From NCBI GenBank assembly GCA_900551055.1, contig URUK01000024.1:1-37798 (forward strand): a DNA stretch of 37,798 nt, read 5' to 3'. This document shows positions 14,984 through 22,310 of the stretch, piece by piece; the stretch's first letter is position 1; the number at the start of each line of letters is the position of its first letter. A program made the position numbers and the translations under genes. The notes beneath the pieces were generated by a model. It was not told where the DNA came from and searched no databases. It worked only from the letters and a program-made list of their open reading frames with translations. This DNA is from an uncultured Prevotella sp. GTDB lineage: Bacteria > Bacteroidota > Bacteroidia > Bacteroidales > Bacteroidaceae.

Positions 14984-15829
14984 ATGGACGTGATGATACT
15001 TACCGGCGCAGGGCAGATTGGCATGGCGATAGCCCGGCGCATGGGTTACGGAATGAAAATAATAATCGGCGACAAGAGCATTGACAACGCACGGCGCGCA
15101 AGCGAGACGATGAACAACGCCGGATTTGACACCATTGCCGTGCAAACGGACTTGTCGTCGCGCGACTCAATCAAGGCAATGATTGACGAGGCGCGGCGTT
15201 ACGGCGGGATAAAGCACTTTGTCAACGCCGCCGGAGTGTCGCCCTCGCAGGCGCCGGTGGAGACAATCCTGAAGGTGGATTTGTACGGAACGGCGGTGCT
15301 GCTCGAAGAAGTGGGCAAGGTGATGATGCCCGGCGGCACGGGCGTAACGGTGTCGAGCCAGTCGGGCCACCGCCTTCCGGCACTCGGCGAGGAGGCCGAC
15401 CGCCTGCTGGCCTGCACCCCAACAGAGGAGCTGCTGGCGCTCGACATACTGCAACCGCAGAACATCCGCGACACGCTGCACGCCTACCAGCTGGCCAAGC
15501 GGTGCAACGTGAAGCGCGTGATGGCCGAGGCCGTGAGGTGGGGAAAGCGCAAGGCGCGCATCAACTCGATATCTCCGGGCATCATAGTGACGCCGCTCGC
15601 CATCGACGAGCTTAACGGGCCGCGCGGCGGTTTCTACAAAAACATGTTCGCCACCTGCCCGGCAGGCCGGCCGGGAACGGCCGACGAGGTGGCCAACGTA
15701 GCCGAGCTGCTGATGGGCGGCCGCGGAGCGTTCATCACCGGAGCCGACTTCCTCGTTGACGGAGGTGCCACCGCCGCGTATTTTTATGACACCCACCCCA
15801 GCCCTCCCGAAGGGAGGGAGCTTGATTAG
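14984..15829 (+). CDS. Short-chain dehydrogenase/reductase (SDR) with repeat-encoded C-terminus
   Basis: This 281-residue NAD(P)-dependent oxidoreductase has a Rossmann glycine motif TGAGQIGMAIARR, the NAAGVSPS loop, the active-site pair YQLAK (YxxxK) within DTLHAYQLAKRCNVKRV, and a C-terminal TGADFLVDGG typical of classical SDRs. The substrate loop before the YxxxK is long. It lies 4 nt after the flavodoxin gene, so both are one transcript under likely AraC control. The last 12 residues (THPSPPEGRELD) and the stop codon are encoded by a G4-REP copy, so the native C-terminus probably ended near AAYFYD. Substrate is unknown. Confidence 0.88.
   Translation: MDVMILTGAGQIGMAIARRMGYGMKIIIGDKSIDNARRASETMNNAGFDTIAVQTDLSSRDSIKAMIDEARRYGGIKHFVNAAGVSPSQAPVETILKVDLYGTAVLLEEVGKVMMPGGTGVTVSSQSGHRLPALGEEADRLLACTPTEELLALDILQPQNIRDTLHAYQLAKRCNVKRVMAEAVRWGKRKARINSISPGIIVTPLAIDELNGPRGGFYKNMFATCPAGRPGTADEVANVAELLMGGRGAFITGADFLVDGGATAAYFYDTHPSPPEGRELD
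15789..15827 (-). repeat. G4-REP copy fused to the SDR reading frame
   Basis: ACACCCACCCCAGCCCTCCC followed by GAAGGGAGGGAGCTTGATT lies inside the SDR gene's 3' end. The G-rich strand is minus, that is, the template strand of the gene. Confidence 0.88.
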
Positions 15830-15876
15830 CGTGAATTCGATATAATGAGAATGTGATAATAACCCTACTTCAAGCG

Positions 15877-15928
15877 GTCGGTTGGTAACTGAAAGTCGCC
15901 GTTAAGGCAATGACTGTTACCAACCGAC
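15877..15928. other. 13 bp inverted repeat GTCGGTTGGTAAC
   Basis: Perfect arms lie at 15877-15889 and 15916-15928, with a 26 nt loop, in the gap between the convergent SDR and Hsp20 genes. It might help end the SDR transcript, but no T-tract follows on the plus strand. Confidence 0.5.
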
Positions 15929-15934
15929 TATTTG

Positions 15935-15973
15935 AAAAACAAAAATCCCTGCAGTCGTTTCCGACCGCAGGGA
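15935..15973 (-). terminator. Rho-independent terminator for hsp20
   Basis: Read on the minus strand, a 12 bp stem with one mismatch (15962-15973 with 15946-15957) and a 4-nt loop is followed by TTTTTGTTTTT (15945-15935). It lies 121 nt downstream of the hsp20 stop and is the clearest classical terminator in the window. Confidence 0.75.
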
Positions 15974-16053
15974 CTTCCACATTTCCATTTTCATTAAGCC
16001 TTCAAATGGGTTCTACGGTTTTACTTTTTACCGTTTCTCCCCTTCTTGCCCTT

Positions 16054-16084
16054 TCTCCCTCCCTCGGGAGGGTTGGGGAGGGGC
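16054..16084 (+). repeat. G4-REP copy downstream of hsp20
   Basis: CTCCCTCCCTCGGGAGGG followed by TTGGGGAGGGG. Four G-runs are at 16066-16068, 16070-16072, 16075-16078 and 16080-16083. It ends 9 nt from the hsp20 stop codon, with the G-rich strand again the template strand of the adjacent gene. Confidence 0.82.
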
Positions 16085-16093
16085 TTTACCTTT

Positions 16094-16525
16094 TTATTTC
16101 ACTTCAATCTGCTTGAGCGTCTGCTCCTCTTTCTTGGCAGTCTTGGGCAGGTTGACGGTAAGCACTCCGTCGTTCACCTTGGCCTCAATGGCATCCTTGT
16201 CGACATCGTCGGGCAAGAGCAGCGTCTGCTCGTATTTCGAGTAAGAGAACTCGCGGCGCAGGTAGTGGCTCTTCTTGTCCTCGTCCTTGTGCTCGTCCTT
16301 GCTCTCCATGCGGATGTGCAAGTTGCCGTCGCGGTCGATGTTCACGTTGAAATCCTCCTTCTTAAGCCCCGGAGCCGCAAGCTCTACGGTGTACTCCTTG
16401 TCGCTTTCCTTGACGTTGATTGCCGGCGCTGTAGCGTTGGCGCGCGTCATAAAGTCGTTGTCGAAAAAGTCGTTGAATACGTCAGGCATCCAAGAATTGC
16501 GTCCGAAAACTGGTAACATAGCCAT
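16094..16525 (-). CDS. Hsp20/alpha-crystallin small heat shock protein
   Basis: This 143-residue ATP-independent holdase chaperone prevents aggregation of unfolding proteins. The N-terminus MAMLPVFGRNSWMPDVFNDF is the short aromatic arm. The alpha-crystallin domain spans about residues 35-130: INVKESDKEYTVELAAPGLK, KEDFNVNIDRDGNLHI, RREFSYSKYEQTLLLPDDVD and DGVLTVNLPK. The C-terminal tail carries the KQIEV (IxV-like) motif used for oligomer contacts. The gene has a real Shine-Dalgarno sequence, unusual in this phylum, and a rho-independent terminator downstream. It is monocistronic. Confidence 0.95.
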   Translation of the reverse strand: MAMLPVFGRNSWMPDVFNDFFDNDFMTRANATAPAINVKESDKEYTVELAAPGLKKEDFNVNIDRDGNLHIRMESKDEHKDEDKKSHYLRREFSYSKYEQTLLLPDDVDKDAIEAKVNDGVLTVNLPKTAKKEEQTLKQIEVK

Positions 16526-16532
16526 AATTAAA

Positions 16533-16540
16533 TCCTCCTT
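16533..16540 (-). promoter_or_regulatory. Shine-Dalgarno AAGGAGGA of hsp20
   Basis: The minus strand reads AAGGAGGA, then TTTAATT, then ATG. Most genes in this window lack any such site, so this one suggests high translation on demand. It also supports the ATG at 16525. Confidence 0.75.
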
Positions 16541-16755
16541 GTTTTTATTTTTAACCTTTCATATCCGGAAGCTCCGCCTCCTGCGGCCTCGCCTCCTTCG
16601 ATTGCCCCTCGCTTCCGTTCGGAACTTTCACTCATCATAATGCAACATCCGTGCCACTTACACATTTCGACATAATGGCATATTTTACTGACAAATAGTC
16701 AGCAAAGTATAAATATTTTAATCATTATAACATATTTTTAATGACAAAATGACAA

Positions 16756-16793
16756 GCACCCACCCCACCCCTCCCGAATGGAAGGAGCTTGAT
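16756..16793 (-). repeat. G4-REP copy (degenerate hairpin)
   Basis: GCACCCACCCCACCCCTCCC, then GAATGGAAGGAGCTTGAT. The G-rich strand is minus. It lies in the 517 bp spacer between hsp20 and the WG-repeat gene. Apart from the repeats listed here and the hsp20 upstream sequence, nothing was recognised in that spacer. Confidence 0.75.
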
Positions 16794-16798
16794 ATGCC

Positions 16799-16862
16799 TT
16801 CGCCAGATGCAGGATATTGGCCTTATCGGGTGCATCCGGCCTGTTCGGTCTATTGCCAAATA
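16799..16862. repeat. 10-mer CCTTATCGGG/CATCCGGCC array
   Basis: Units CCTTATCGGG, TGCATCCGGCC, TGTTCGGTC and TATTGCC resemble the 10-mer family at 705-795 and 34725-34850. It sits between a G4-REP and a hairpin repeat, the usual mosaic order. Confidence 0.5.
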
Positions 16863-16900
16863 GTGCGTATAGAATAACCGCCTGACAGCCAGAGAGTTAC

Positions 16901-16977
16901 CGAAAGGCCGTGTTTTGCGTTGCAAAACACGGCCTTTCGCACGTTAAAAAGCGTCCTTTCGCAATGTGAAAGGACGC
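16901..16977. repeat. Two tandem GGCC-family hairpins
   Basis: The first has perfect 18 bp arms at 16901-16918 (CGAAAGGCCGTGTTTTGC) and 16922-16939, with loop GTT. The second has perfect 10 bp arms at 16951-16960 (GCGTCCTTTC) and 16968-16977. Both lie 65-140 bp downstream of the WG-repeat gene's stop. Confidence 0.85.
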
Positions 16978-17042
16978 CTGTTGCAGTTCGTCCGCAGCCT
17001 TGACGGCTGCCGAGCGACTTTAACGGGCACGCAGCGGACGGC

Positions 17043-18713
17043 TTACAGCGATATGGTGGCCGTCTCCCACCGTGACTGCGGAATGTTGACGCCCTCCTTG
17101 GCTGCCTTCGTGCGGATGCGCGCCATCTCGCGCTGCGCCTGGCGGAAGGCCTTTTTCTGCTGCGTGTAGTTCGACGGCGACATCGAGCCGGCCACTCCGC
17201 TGTGCTCGCCGTTGACGGTGGCGCGCGCGCCGGTGTTGGTTATCGAGTTGTAATGCCGCTCGGCAAGGTTCTCCCATCGCTTGTACTGCGTCTGGTAACT
17301 GCCGCCGGAAGACACGCCGCCTGACTGCACAACGCCTGACGACGCGGCCGTAGAGCCATGCTTGATTTCCCTGACGGAATTACGTATCTCCATAGTCTTT
17401 TCAACCAGCTGGCCCATTAGCTCGAGGAACGAGGGGTCAGCCTCATACACCACGCCCTGTGACAGATTGTATATATAGTCGCGGCGCGACTTTTTATTGG
17501 CTACCATGTCCTGCTTGCCCTGCTCTCCGGCAAGGGCGAAGGCCATGTCATACGCCTTGTATGCGTCGGTGTAATACTTGTTCCGCTCGCACCACTTGGC
17601 CAGCAACAGGTAGCCCTGGATTGACGTGGGGTTGTACTCCACGTAGTTCCTCATCGGCGTAATGTCCTTGCCGAACATCTCGTTTCCCTCGGCTTCCCTT
17701 AGCAGGTTTTCCTCAATGTCCACGTGGCCGTGCTTGGAGACGTGCCCCGTAAAGCCGTTGTTCCACACCTCGGCGTAGCCGTCGGCGTTGAACCCTGTGA
17801 TGTAGTCGAAGCTGCACGGCACTATTTCGCCCCATCCGGCCGCCACAAGGCCGTACTTGCCGTCCTTCACCACGCGCACCACGCCGCCCTCAGGCTCGGC
17901 CACGTCGTCGTAAAGCGTCGCAGAGAGAGGCTTGCCGTCAGCACCCGCCACACGCCACTGCGAGCCTTCCTGAACGGCCTTCAACGCTGCGTCGGGCACA
18001 AGGGAGGGCGCAGTCTTTGCGCTTTCGTACACCCCGTGCAGCCGCTCCGCAGCCGCAGCCATTTCTTCCCCGTGCGCCTTCGTAGCCGCTTTGACGGCCT
18101 TCTTTACCGCGTTGCTCCAGTTCTTGCTCCGCTTATTGCGGTCGCCGGTGTCGAGCTTCGCGCGCAGGTCTTCCGAACAAACGTTGTTCAGCAGGTCTAT
18201 GACGTACCATCCGCCGTCCTTCTCGACCAGCGCAACGTGTACATACCCCTCGTCGCCTAACCTCTGGCAGAAGTGAGACGCCTTGGCGTACTGCGGCTCG
18301 ATGACGTAGTTACCCATGGCGTCGGCATAGCCCCACTTGCCGCCGACGCAGACGGGAAGCACGAAGAAATAAGACAGGTCCTTGCCCTCGAACAGCACGT
18401 TCCTTGAAGACGACACAAAGGAGTTCATGCCAGTGTCGCCATAAACGGCGTCGAACTTAGGCCCGCTGGTGCGGTTGCCGTTGACAAACACGCCCCATTT
18501 GCCGCCGGACTCATACGCCCCGAAGACACCTTCTTTGTATGCCTTCCTGCTGACGAGCAACGAGTCGTACTGGGGATACACGCATACGATGTCGCCATAG
18601 GCCACACCGTACCTGCCGTCCTCGCAGATTACGTTGTAGTCGTTGTACGAATACGCGTGAAGGGAAAGGGTGATAATGCCCGCAAAAAACATTAATGACA
18701 ACAGTCTTTTCAT
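17043..18713 (-). CDS. Exported WG-repeat-containing protein
   Basis: This 556-residue protein has a signal peptide (MKRLLSLMFFAGIITLSLHA) and several WG/YG beta-repeats: GRYGVAYGDIVCVYPQYDSL, GKWGVFVNGNRTSGPKFDAV, GKWGYADAMGNYVIEPQYA and GKYGLVAAGWGEIVPCSFDY. The middle (about residues 180-260) is Lys/Ala-rich and helical, and about 345-430 looks TPR-like (YLLLAKWCERNKYYTDAYKA). The C-terminal tail is low-complexity Gly/Ser, then basic. WG repeats form a surface propeller-like structure of unknown ligand. The start at 18713 is chosen for its signal peptide and because the promoter box lies at 18827-18834; longer upstream frames begin before the promoter. Confidence 0.85.
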   Translation of the reverse strand: MKRLLSLMFFAGIITLSLHAYSYNDYNVICEDGRYGVAYGDIVCVYPQYDSLLVSRKAYKEGVFGAYESGGKWGVFVNGNRTSGPKFDAVYGDTGMNSFVSSSRNVLFEGKDLSYFFVLPVCVGGKWGYADAMGNYVIEPQYAKASHFCQRLGDEGYVHVALVEKDGGWYVIDLLNNVCSEDLRAKLDTGDRNKRSKNWSNAVKKAVKAATKAHGEEMAAAAERLHGVYESAKTAPSLVPDAALKAVQEGSQWRVAGADGKPLSATLYDDVAEPEGGVVRVVKDGKYGLVAAGWGEIVPCSFDYITGFNADGYAEVWNNGFTGHVSKHGHVDIEENLLREAEGNEMFGKDITPMRNYVEYNPTSIQGYLLLAKWCERNKYYTDAYKAYDMAFALAGEQGKQDMVANKKSRRDYIYNLSQGVVYEADPSFLELMGQLVEKTMEIRNSVREIKHGSTAASSGVVQSGGVSSGGSYQTQYKRWENLAERHYNSITNTGARATVNGEHSGVAGSMSPSNYTQQKKAFRQAQREMARIRTKAAKEGVNIPQSRWETATISL

Positions 18714-18826
18714 GATATACGGTTGTTTGAATGATAAGACATGACACACAGGACACGGCAGACAAGCGCGGCACAGGATGTGCGGCAACATGGGGCAAAC
18801 GCCCTGCCAACGCCCTGTTTCATGCA

Positions 18827-18834
18827 CAAAGATA
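18827..18834 (-). promoter_or_regulatory. -7 box TATCTTTG of the WG-repeat gene
   Basis: The minus strand reads TATCTTTG, a perfect TAnnTTTG match. The implied untranslated leader is about 105 nt. Confidence 0.6.
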
Positions 18835-18903
18835 AGCAACATGACCGCTCCAGCCGTTCTGTTTTTCATAAAACTTGTTAACCGACACGGCGTTTCAACA
18901 AAC

Positions 18904-18934
18904 GGTTTACACTTGTGTAAACCATAGGTTTACA
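18904..18934. promoter_or_regulatory. Overlapping GTTTACAC palindromes, candidate operator
   Basis: GGTTTACAC-TT-GTGTAAACC (18904-18923) overlaps TGTAAACC-ATA-GGTTTACA (18916-18934), giving three half-sites in alternating orientation. It lies about 75-105 bp upstream of the WG-repeat promoter box and about 105 bp downstream of frdB. It could bind a dimeric regulator; a terminator role is less likely because no T-tract follows. Confidence 0.45.
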
Positions 18935-19039
18935 ACAACATACATGCAGGCGGCAACCGACGGCACGAAAAATGGCGGCGCGCATCACTGCGGGCCGCCA
19001 TCAAACATAATCTATGTCGTAAAATACAAATTATCGTTT

Positions 19040-19795
19040 TTAGTCGTTCAGCTTCGCCTTTATGAACTCGCGGTTCAGCCGGGCGATGTTGGCTATCGAC
19101 TCGTTCTTGGGGCATTCGGCCTCGCAGGCACGTGTGTTGGTGCAGTTTCCGAAGCCAAGCTCCTCCATCTTCATCACCATAGCCTTGGCGCGCTTTGCCG
19201 CCTCGGGGCGTCCCTGGGGCAGAAGGGCGAGCTGGCTCACCTTCGAGCTGACGAAGAGCATGGCCGAACCGTTCTTGCAAGCCGCAACGCAGGCGCCGCA
19301 GCCGATGCACGTAGCGCAGTCCATAGCCTCGTCGGCAGCCTCCTTGGGGATAAGGATGGCGTTGGCGTCCTGCGGCTGTCCGGTGCGGACGCTGATATAT
19401 CCGCCGGCCTGTATAATCTTGTCGAACGCGCCGCGGTCAACCATGCAGTCCTTGATTACGGGGAAGGCGGCCGAACGCCACGGCTCAACGGTGATTATGT
19501 CGCCGTCGTTGAAGCGGCGCATGTACAGCTGGCAGGTCGTAGCCCCCGTCGCCGGGCCGTGGGGATGGCCGTTGATGTAGAGCGAGCACATGCCGCAGAT
19601 GCCCTCGCGGCAGTCATGGTCGAAGACGAACGGCTCCTTGCCGGCCTCGATGAGCTGCTCGTTGAGGATGTCCAACATCTCGAGGAACGACGTATCCGTT
19701 GGGATGTCCTTCATCTCGAACGTGTCAAAATGACCTTTTGCCTTCGGTCCGTTCTGACGCCAGACCTTAAGCGTGAAACTTATATTTCTTTCCAT
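19040..19795 (-). CDS. frdB: Fumarate reductase/succinate dehydrogenase iron-sulfur subunit
   Basis: This 251-residue iron-sulfur subunit passes electrons between the FrdA flavin and the membrane cytochrome b. The [2Fe-2S] site is CREGICGMC plus a downstream Cys. The C-terminal clusters use CIGCGACVAACKNGS and CTNTRACEAECPKNES. In anaerobic Bacteroidetes the complex mainly reduces fumarate to succinate at the end of the fermentative respiratory chain. It is the last gene of frdC-frdA-frdB but is separated from frdA by an inserted four-helix-bundle gene with flanking repeats (19798-20290), so its expression depends on read-through of that element. Confidence 0.95.
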   Translation of the reverse strand: MERNISFTLKVWRQNGPKAKGHFDTFEMKDIPTDTSFLEMLDILNEQLIEAGKEPFVFDHDCREGICGMCSLYINGHPHGPATGATTCQLYMRRFNDGDIITVEPWRSAAFPVIKDCMVDRGAFDKIIQAGGYISVRTGQPQDANAILIPKEAADEAMDCATCIGCGACVAACKNGSAMLFVSSKVSQLALLPQGRPEAAKRAKAMVMKMEELGFGNCTNTRACEAECPKNESIANIARLNREFIKAKLND

Positions 19796-19797
19796 TT

Positions 19798-20290
19798 TAT
19801 ATACGGTTTTACGGTTTTGAGGTTATGGGGTTTTACGGTTCCAGAGATTGCGGTGACATTGTGGAAGGTTGGTTTCGCCTTACATAAATCAACGATTGTA
19901 TCATTTTGTTGACCGAATTGTTTAAGCTGTCAGCCATAACAAAGTCGTCATCGCTTACGTAAGCAAACCGTCTCGACAGTTCCAACTGGGTATCCAGCTC
20001 GTTTGATGAACCCAATGAGATGTAAAGGAAGTGTATCAGCTCGGCGTTTGTGCCTCTGCCGTAACCCTCTGCGATATTCGAGGGTATTGAGACTGCACAT
20101 CTGCGCATCTGGCTTACAAGGCCAAAAAGCTCTTCTTTCGGGAAGTTTGCAGTAATCTGGTAAACCATTTTAGCCAGTTCCATGCTTTCATTCCAAACCC
20201 GGAGGTTCTTATGCGGCCCCATGTTTCCTTTATTCTTTCAAGAGTGTCATCACCGTATAACCGTATGACCCTATAACCTTATAACCTTAA
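19798..20290. mobile_element. Candidate four-helix-bundle insertion element with inverted ACGGTTAT-array ends
   Basis: One end (19798-19840) is an array of TACGGTTTT, GGTTATGGGG and TTTTACGGTT units. The other (20252-20289) is the inverted equivalent: ACCGTATAACC, GTATGACCC, TATAACC, TTATAACC. Between them lies one four-helix-bundle ORF in the operon's direction. The element splits frdA from frdB. A related inverted pair without an ORF lies at 23227-23404, beside mnmG. No transposase, tRNA or clear target-site duplication was seen. The architecture (inverted repeats around a four-helix-bundle ORF) matches the intervening sequences known in some 23S rRNA genes. Confidence 0.55.
19833..20222 (-). 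CDS. Four-helix-bundle protein (S23/IVP family)
   Basis: This 129-residue, all-helical protein has the family's signature order: HKNLRVWNESMELAKMVYQI, then SQMRRCAVSIPSNIAEGYGR, then GTNAELIHFLYISLGSSNEL, then LNNSVNKMIQSLIYVRR. Its length fits the ORFs found in spirochaete 23S rRNA intervening sequences. Relatives such as Avd form pentamers that bind nucleic acid, but the function of the solo family is not established. Its stop codon TAA comes from the flanking CCGTAAAACC repeat. It lies between frdA and frdB, where Bacteroidetes normally have no gene, so it appears inserted. Start: ATG at 20222. Confidence 0.9.
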   Translation of the reverse strand: MGPHKNLRVWNESMELAKMVYQITANFPKEELFGLVSQMRRCAVSIPSNIAEGYGRGTNAELIHFLYISLGSSNELDTQLELSRRFAYVSDDDFVMADSLNNSVNKMIQSLIYVRRNQPSTMSPQSLEP

Positions 20291-20291
20291 A

Positions 20292-22274
20292 TTAATTCTT
20301 ATAATTTCGGGTTTGAACCTTTATTGCCTCATAATGCAGCGGCTCCTTGATGAGCTCGGGCGCCTTCTCGTCGCTTCCCTGGTACTCCCAGCAGCCTACG
20401 TAGAAGTAGTTTTCGTCGTCGCGCTTTGCCTCGCCTTCCTCTGTCTGGTATTCCTCGCGGAAGTGGCCGCCGCACGACTCGTTGCGCGACAGCGCGTCGT
20501 AAGCTATCAGCTCGCCCATGGTGATGAAGTCGCGCAGGTGGATTGCCTTGTCAAGCTCTGTGTTAAGGCCTTCCTTCGAGCCGGGGATGAAGAGGTTGGT
20601 CTCGAACTCCTTGCGTATCTTCTTGATGAGTTCAAGTCCTTCCTTCAGGCCTTCTGCGGTGCGTCCCATGCCCACGTGCTCCCACATTATGTGGCCAAGC
20701 TCCTTGTGGATGGAGTCTACCGAGCGTTTGCCCTTTATGTTCATGAGGCGGTCAATCTCAGCCTGTACGCCCTTTTCGGCCTCCTCGAACTCGGGCAGGT
20801 CGGTCGAGATGCGCGGCCAGATGGACTGGTCGGCCAGGTAGTTCTGGATGGTATAAGGCAGCACGAAGTATCCGTCGGCCAGTCCCTGCATGAGGGCTGA
20901 CGCGCCGAGGCGGTTGGCTCCGTGGTCGGAGAAGTTGCACTCGCCGATTGCGAACAGGCCTTCGATGCTGGTCATAAGCTCGTAGTCAACCCAGATGCCG
21001 CCCATCGTGTAGTGGATTGCGGGGTAAATCATCATCGGGTTGTAATACTTCACGCCGTTGATTTCATTGGCAAGCTCGCCCGGATTGACGTCGGTTATCT
21101 CCTCGTACATGTCGAACAGGTTGCCGTAACGCTGCAGAACGACGTCTATGCCGAGGCGCTCGATGCTCTCGGAGAAGTCGAGGAACACGGCCAGACCTGT
21201 GTTGTTAACGCCGTAGCCCTTGTCGCAACGCTCCTTGGCGGCGCGGCTTGCAACGTCACGGGGCACGAGGTTGCCGAAGGCCGGATACCTGCGCTCCAGG
21301 TAGTAGTCGCGGTCTTCCTCGGGAATGTCGCTGCCCTTCTTCTCGCCGCGCTGCAGTGCCTTTGCGTCTTCAAGCTTCTTGGGCACCCAGATGCGGCCGT
21401 CGTTACGCAGAGACTCCGACATAAGCGTGAGCTTCGACTGGTTCGTGCCGTGCACGGGGATGCAGGTCGGGTGTATCTGCACGTAAGACGGGTTGGCGAA
21501 ATAGGCTCCCTTGCGGTAGCAAGCCATCGCGGCGGTGCAGTTGCAGCCCATCGCGTTGGTCGAGAGGAAGTATGTGTTGCCGTATCCGCCGGTAGCTATC
21601 ACGACGGCGTTGGCCGAGAAGCGCTCGAGCTTTCCTGTCACGAGGTTCTTAGCGATGATGCCGCGTGCACGGCCGTCGACGATTACCACGTCTTCCATCT
21701 CATATCGTGTGTACAGCTTTACGCGGCCGGTGTGAACCTGACGGCTGAGAGCCGAGTAAGCGCCGAGCAGAAGCTGCTGGCCGGTCTGTCCCTTTGCATA
21801 GAATGTACGCGACACCTGCGCGCCGCCGAACGAGCGGTTTGCCAGCATGCCGCCGTACTCGCGGGCGAACGGAACGCCCTGAGCCACGCACTGGTCGATG
21901 ATGTTGTTGGACACTTCAGCCAGTCGGTAGACGTTGGCCTCGCGTGCACGGTAGTCGCCGCCCTTCACCGTGTCGTAGAACAGACGGTAGACAGAGTCGC
22001 CGTCGTTCTGGTAGTTCTTTGCGGCGTTGATACCTCCCTGCGCGGCGATGGAGTGTGCGCGGCGCGGAGAGTCCTGTATGCAGAAGTTGAGGACGTTGAA
22101 GCCCATCTCGCCGAGCGACGCGGCAGCAGAGGCTCCTGCGAGTCCGGTGCCCACTACGATGACGTCCAACTTCAGTTTGTTCTTAGGGTTGACGAGGCGC
22201 TGGTGAGCCTTGTAGTTGGTCCATTTCTCAGCTATCGGCCCCTCTGGTATCTTGGAATTGATTTGCTTTGCCAT
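20292..22274 (-). CDS. frdA: Fumarate reductase/succinate dehydrogenase flavoprotein subunit
   Basis: This 660-residue catalytic subunit interconverts fumarate and succinate with covalent FAD. The N-terminal dinucleotide-binding motif is VVGTGLAGASAAASLGEMG (about residues 40-58). RRAHSIAAQGGINAAKN contains the His expected to carry the FAD. HPTCIPVHG and SESLRNDGRIWVP form substrate-site segments, and GLFAIGECNFSDHGANRLGA is the second FAD motif. The length and wording fit the Bacteroidetes/epsilonproteobacterial type B complex with a single diheme cytochrome subunit. frdC lies upstream; between them is a 33 bp AT-rich gap with repeated ATTATGAATTA words. Confidence 0.96.
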   Translation of the reverse strand: MAKQINSKIPEGPIAEKWTNYKAHQRLVNPKNKLKLDVIVVGTGLAGASAAASLGEMGFNVLNFCIQDSPRRAHSIAAQGGINAAKNYQNDGDSVYRLFYDTVKGGDYRAREANVYRLAEVSNNIIDQCVAQGVPFAREYGGMLANRSFGGAQVSRTFYAKGQTGQQLLLGAYSALSRQVHTGRVKLYTRYEMEDVVIVDGRARGIIAKNLVTGKLERFSANAVVIATGGYGNTYFLSTNAMGCNCTAAMACYRKGAYFANPSYVQIHPTCIPVHGTNQSKLTLMSESLRNDGRIWVPKKLEDAKALQRGEKKGSDIPEEDRDYYLERRYPAFGNLVPRDVASRAAKERCDKGYGVNNTGLAVFLDFSESIERLGIDVVLQRYGNLFDMYEEITDVNPGELANEINGVKYYNPMMIYPAIHYTMGGIWVDYELMTSIEGLFAIGECNFSDHGANRLGASALMQGLADGYFVLPYTIQNYLADQSIWPRISTDLPEFEEAEKGVQAEIDRLMNIKGKRSVDSIHKELGHIMWEHVGMGRTAEGLKEGLELIKKIRKEFETNLFIPGSKEGLNTELDKAIHLRDFITMGELIAYDALSRNESCGGHFREEYQTEEGEAKRDDENYFYVGCWEYQGSDEKAPELIKEPLHYEAIKVQTRNYKN

Positions 22275-22275
22275 A

Positions 22276-22310
22276 ACAATTATGAATTATGCATTATTAA
22301 TTATGAATTA
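22276..22310. repeat. Short AATTATGAATTA inverted repeat between frdC and frdA
   Basis: AATTATGAATTATGC and ATTAATTATGAATT repeat and partly invert within the 33 bp gap. It is similar in style to the AT-rich words at 34674-34698 and 34975-35000. Possibly a relic of the inverted-array class. Confidence 0.5.
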
